From Parus major (lineage: Eukaryota; Chordata; Aves; Passeriformes; Paridae), in NCBI RefSeq assembly GCF_001522545.3, contig NC_031768.1, positions 8,577,403 to 8,641,402 of the forward strand: a stretch of DNA of 64,000 bases. The letters are read 5' to 3'. A program made the translations under genes and the position numbers. The notes below the pieces were generated by a model that was given only the letters and a program-made list of their open reading frames with translations, was not told the DNA's origin and made no database searches. This document shows positions 50,165 to 64,000 of this stretch, piece after piece. Position 1 is the first letter of the stretch. Each line of letters starts with the position of its first letter.

Positions 50165-53100
50165 AAAGGCTTTTTTTTTTAAATAGGAAACAATACAAAT
50201 TCATAACTCTGATAAAAATTGAGCCTGAATTTTAAAAGACTTGCTTACCCACTAACAAAATATCTGTATTTTATATCATCAAAACAATCGTTCATAAAAC
50301 TGATTAAGTCCAAAGAACAATGAAAATTAAAAGATCACTTAAATACACAAAGTTAATACTCACTGCAGTTGTGTAGAATTGGTATTTTGAAATATTAGAG
50401 GTATCTTAAAAATTTTTATTTAGCATATTGAAAAACAAGTGTTACAAAAATGTTCTATAAACATAGGCAAAAATGTTTAAATAGGATAATTTAATGTAAA
50501 CCAAACCCCTTTAAAATATACAATACTGTAATCAGAAGTTATTTACATACAGTGAAGAGAGAACAACCTTCACTATGTTAATATCATCTAAGCAAATCAT
50601 TAATTTCCATAACTTCTTAAAACAGTGCCACCTTTAAGTTCATTTTAGTAGCTAAATAATTTCAATCCCAATACAAGATGAAATTCAATGTTACATTCAG
50701 AAGTGGGAAAGGCAGTTTCCTGACTATTCATGTCATCAGTCAAGACAGCACTGCATTCAGAGTTGCAAAACCTTAGAGAGGTACAACTATGAATTTATAT
50801 TTATTGCATGACAACGCAATTACAGGATAGATAAAACAACAAGAAAAAAAAAGCTGTAAAAAACCCCAGTACAAATAAAATTTTATTTTTCAATCAGGTT
50901 AGAAAAGCCAACCACAAGACTAAGCTATTTTCCCACATTTCACAAAACAGAACAAACAATTTGTAAGTTGACATTATTCCAACATGGAGAAAACTATTCT
51001 TATTTTAGAGGAAATGTATTTGCACAACTGTCCCACACTGGTTTCATTTAAATGTTAAATTTATTCACCAAGACATAAATTTATTGCCCACAATGGCTTT
51101 CATACTCCTGTACTCATGGAAAAGGCATTGTCCAATTAATTCAACTCATGATCACTCAGCTTTTGGTTGTGACTTTTTTTGGAATGGCAAACATCAATTT
51201 CGGATTGCACGTAAAAGTATCTACAGGACACAGTAACAGGATAAAGCAACATACTCAACTTAGGAGCCAGAAACAAACCCTTTAAAAGTGGTAGTAGAAT
51301 ACAGAGTAAAGAAAACACAGAAAAAAGGGGAAAGCCAGCTCATCTCTGAACTACTAAAGCAGACTGCCCACATTCAAGGGATGATGACAGCTGCTTCACA
51401 ACCTAATGTGACATGGGTGATCTCCATGCATTTCCTACAGGGAAGTCCTATATCCTGACAAGGAAGTTACTGCTAAAATTACTATCTGTGCTGGTAGGCA
51501 CAGGAGGTGCCAATATGGCACAGACACTGAAGTACCAGCTCTTTCTGAGGTGGTTCCTGCACGCTGGGATGAGGCACTTTGTTCTGGTGAATCCGCCTAA
51601 AGCAGTGTATTTATTAACTCTTGCTTGGTATGAAAGGAGCTTTAATTTCCACAGGTGGCAATTCAGGATTCACAAGAGCTAAAACCACTTCAAAAGAAAA
51701 GGTCTGACAGTACACAAACAAAACCCAGGCAGTTTTTACTACAAGTGTCCAAAACATACTGTGCTTATCTTATATATCTATTATATATTAATACAAGTTA
51801 CAGTTTGGCAGTGGAGTCAGGAGTTTGGCCAGGAGTTCATCTCTAATACAACTTGCCTAAGCAGCTGAAGATCCCCAGCAGGCAACAAAGGCAACCTGCT
51901 CTTTGCCAAAAATGAGAACTCCTGACACTGCTTGTCAATATGTTAAATCATATTCTTATTGAAGTGTGCACTTACACACCCATCTATAACCATCCATTTC
52001 CTTGTAGTCTCCTTCCATAAAAATCCCTTGGAACAGTTAGGCCAAGCCCCCATGAGAAGGACATTAAGAGCAATTTCAAACAGATGGCACTGGCATTTCA
52101 TTTGGGGTGTTTGAAACAAGACAGTTTGGGTTTCTGTTGTAAGAAAGCCAACATAATTCAGTTCTTCAGGGCTCAACACATTTCAATTGGTGTTAATTGA
52201 TTAGTAGAACACAGAACAGTACTAAGCTAATGCCACGCTACTTGGTGTGGGAAGAAAGAAAGCAAACTTAATACTCAGAAATTAAAGCGAGCAATTAACT
52301 TTTAAATCAACCTGTGAAAGAATAATCACCACACTAGAATTTGTACCATGTAAACCAAGTGGATAAAATTCTGTACAAGCCTCTATGTAACTTTCATCCA
52401 TCTCTTCAGCCTCAAAAAGTTACTCCACACTAATGCTTGGGGTTATGCCCGCGTGTTCTTAGAATTCCTTGTTGGAATGGATAAGCAATAAATTTATTTG
52501 CTTTTGAAAAAGGATATTTGTATTCTATGCAAAGAATTTCCACAGGCACCAGTACAAGGTGCACACAAGGTACAGTCAATAGGCAAGAGAGTATCAGAAC
52601 TTGAGGAAGGGATTTATAGCTGGCAAAACCTTGAGGAAGGTGTTCATAGCTGGGGAAAAAAAGGAAATCACAGACACTGAATTTCTTTCCTTTTTCCCCC
52701 TTTAAAAAGGAAATTAATGCCTTTGGGTGTATGTGCTTATAGATTACATCCTGGTCCCAGTGAAAATCACAGGAAGTCCATGATCAGGATTTTATCTACT
52801 CTCAAGTACTTCACTATTACTGTTGCACGAACTTTCAAGTTCTGAAGTTAACATATGCACACTTCTCACCCCTAAAATACAAAATTCAAACCTGATAGGA
52901 AAACAGAAAAGGCAGAACACAGACATAAACTTACACCATTAAATTCACCAATTAGTGTCTTGAATTGTCAGCTTCTAAGGATTTAGAGAATTTTGAGCTG
53001 TAATAGCGTAAGCTTTAGAATACATCTCTCCTGCTAGGACTCTGGAATTATTGCTCTTACACCAGCATTCTCTACATGAGATCCTGGTTTGAACACAAAG

Positions 53101-53606
53101 GCTCCCAGCCTCCTGAGGGCCAGGAGAGGGTGCAGCATGTAACAAAAACCCAAGTGAGAAAAAGGAACCAACCAGACAAGAGGAAATACTGCAAAATCAG
53201 TCCTCTCTAGTGTAAATAACTATTAAAATGTTGCTTAAGGATTCCCTATTGCAGGGAATTCTGACAGTTTGCAGTAAGAAAGGGGAGGGGGATCCCACAA
53301 ATCTTGTAGGGAATGTGGACAGTGTTTGGAATAAAACAAGTGACATCCTTCAAAACAGAGGTACTTTTGGGAAGTATAACAGAGCACCACATCTGTATCT
53401 GCACTACACTCTTAATAAAGATTCCTTATCTTTTAAGACATTCAATAGGGGAAAAAAAAACCCCAAACCCAAAGAATGAGCGAACCTAAAAAAGGTGAAA
53501 TTCATTGTATACAAGTCCGTTAAATTACAGAAATGCATAATAAGCCAAGATAAAGTGCTACAAAATGATTAACGATTTTTAAAAGGTCCATGGCATTCTT
53601 ACTGTT
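50165..53606 (-). other. PRRG1: Probable PRRG1 3' UTR and downstream flank
   Basis: About 3.4 kb directly downstream of the PRRG1 stop codon contain no recognisable transposon and are AT-rich. In mammals PRRG1 has a long 3' UTR, so much of this may be transcribed. Candidate minus-strand AATAAA signals are present near 52490-52498, 51058-51087 and 50880-50887, but which is used cannot be told from sequence alone. No other gene was recognised. Confidence 0.4.

Positions 53607-64000
<10,394 letters not shown>

Overview
The window looks like nuclear DNA of a bird, most likely a passerine (songbird). It is AT-rich and gene-poor. Several CR1 LINE fragments lie on both strands, with the avian CR1 3' tail (repeats of ATTCTGTGA type). 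There is a solo retroviral LTR, and a SINE-like element with a tRNA-Ile-like head and a CR1-like tail that fits TguSINE1, known from songbirds. Coding exons are short, flanked by GT/AG splice sites and separated by introns of several kb. Nothing prokaryotic is present: no operons and no CRISPR array. Assembly Ns occupy 16682-17156.

Two conserved vertebrate genes are recognised, both on the minus strand. LANCL3 (LanC-like protein 3) contributes coding exon 1 at 13573-13025, inside a strong CpG island; positions 1-13024 are its first intron, and the remaining exons lie outside the window. PRRG1 (a transmembrane Gla protein) contributes its Gla-domain exon at 60892-60732 and its terminal exon (transmembrane segment plus cytoplasmic tail) at 54125-53607, joined by a 6.6 kb intron. 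Its first coding exon, a few codons, was not found and is probably upstream. PRRG1 followed by LANCL3 in the same orientation is also the human Xp21.1 order, so this is an ancient syntenic pair.

Between the two genes (about 14-53 kb) is mostly non-genic DNA: CR1 fragments at 17.2, 20.6, 25.6, 28.8, 29.9 and 42.9 kb, an LTR at 23.7-24.4 kb, the SINE at 50.0 kb, and a small orphan CpG island at 25.3 kb. The most unusual segment is 28.0-30.9 kb. It holds two diverged tandem copies of one block, each pairing a minus-strand remnant of the N-terminal part of an ITPRIPL1-like membrane protein with a plus-strand CR1 ORF2 fragment. Both protein remnants are truncated and look like pseudogenes.

I see no sign of a new multi-gene system. 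The best leads are the decayed ITPRIPL1-like/CR1 tandem block, the orphan CpG island with a perfect NF-kB-type palindrome, a 43-bp triplication inside a CR1 tail, and an ORF with PHD-finger-like cysteine/histidine spacing. Family assignments rest on recall of protein families and repeat consensus sequences; no database search was possible.
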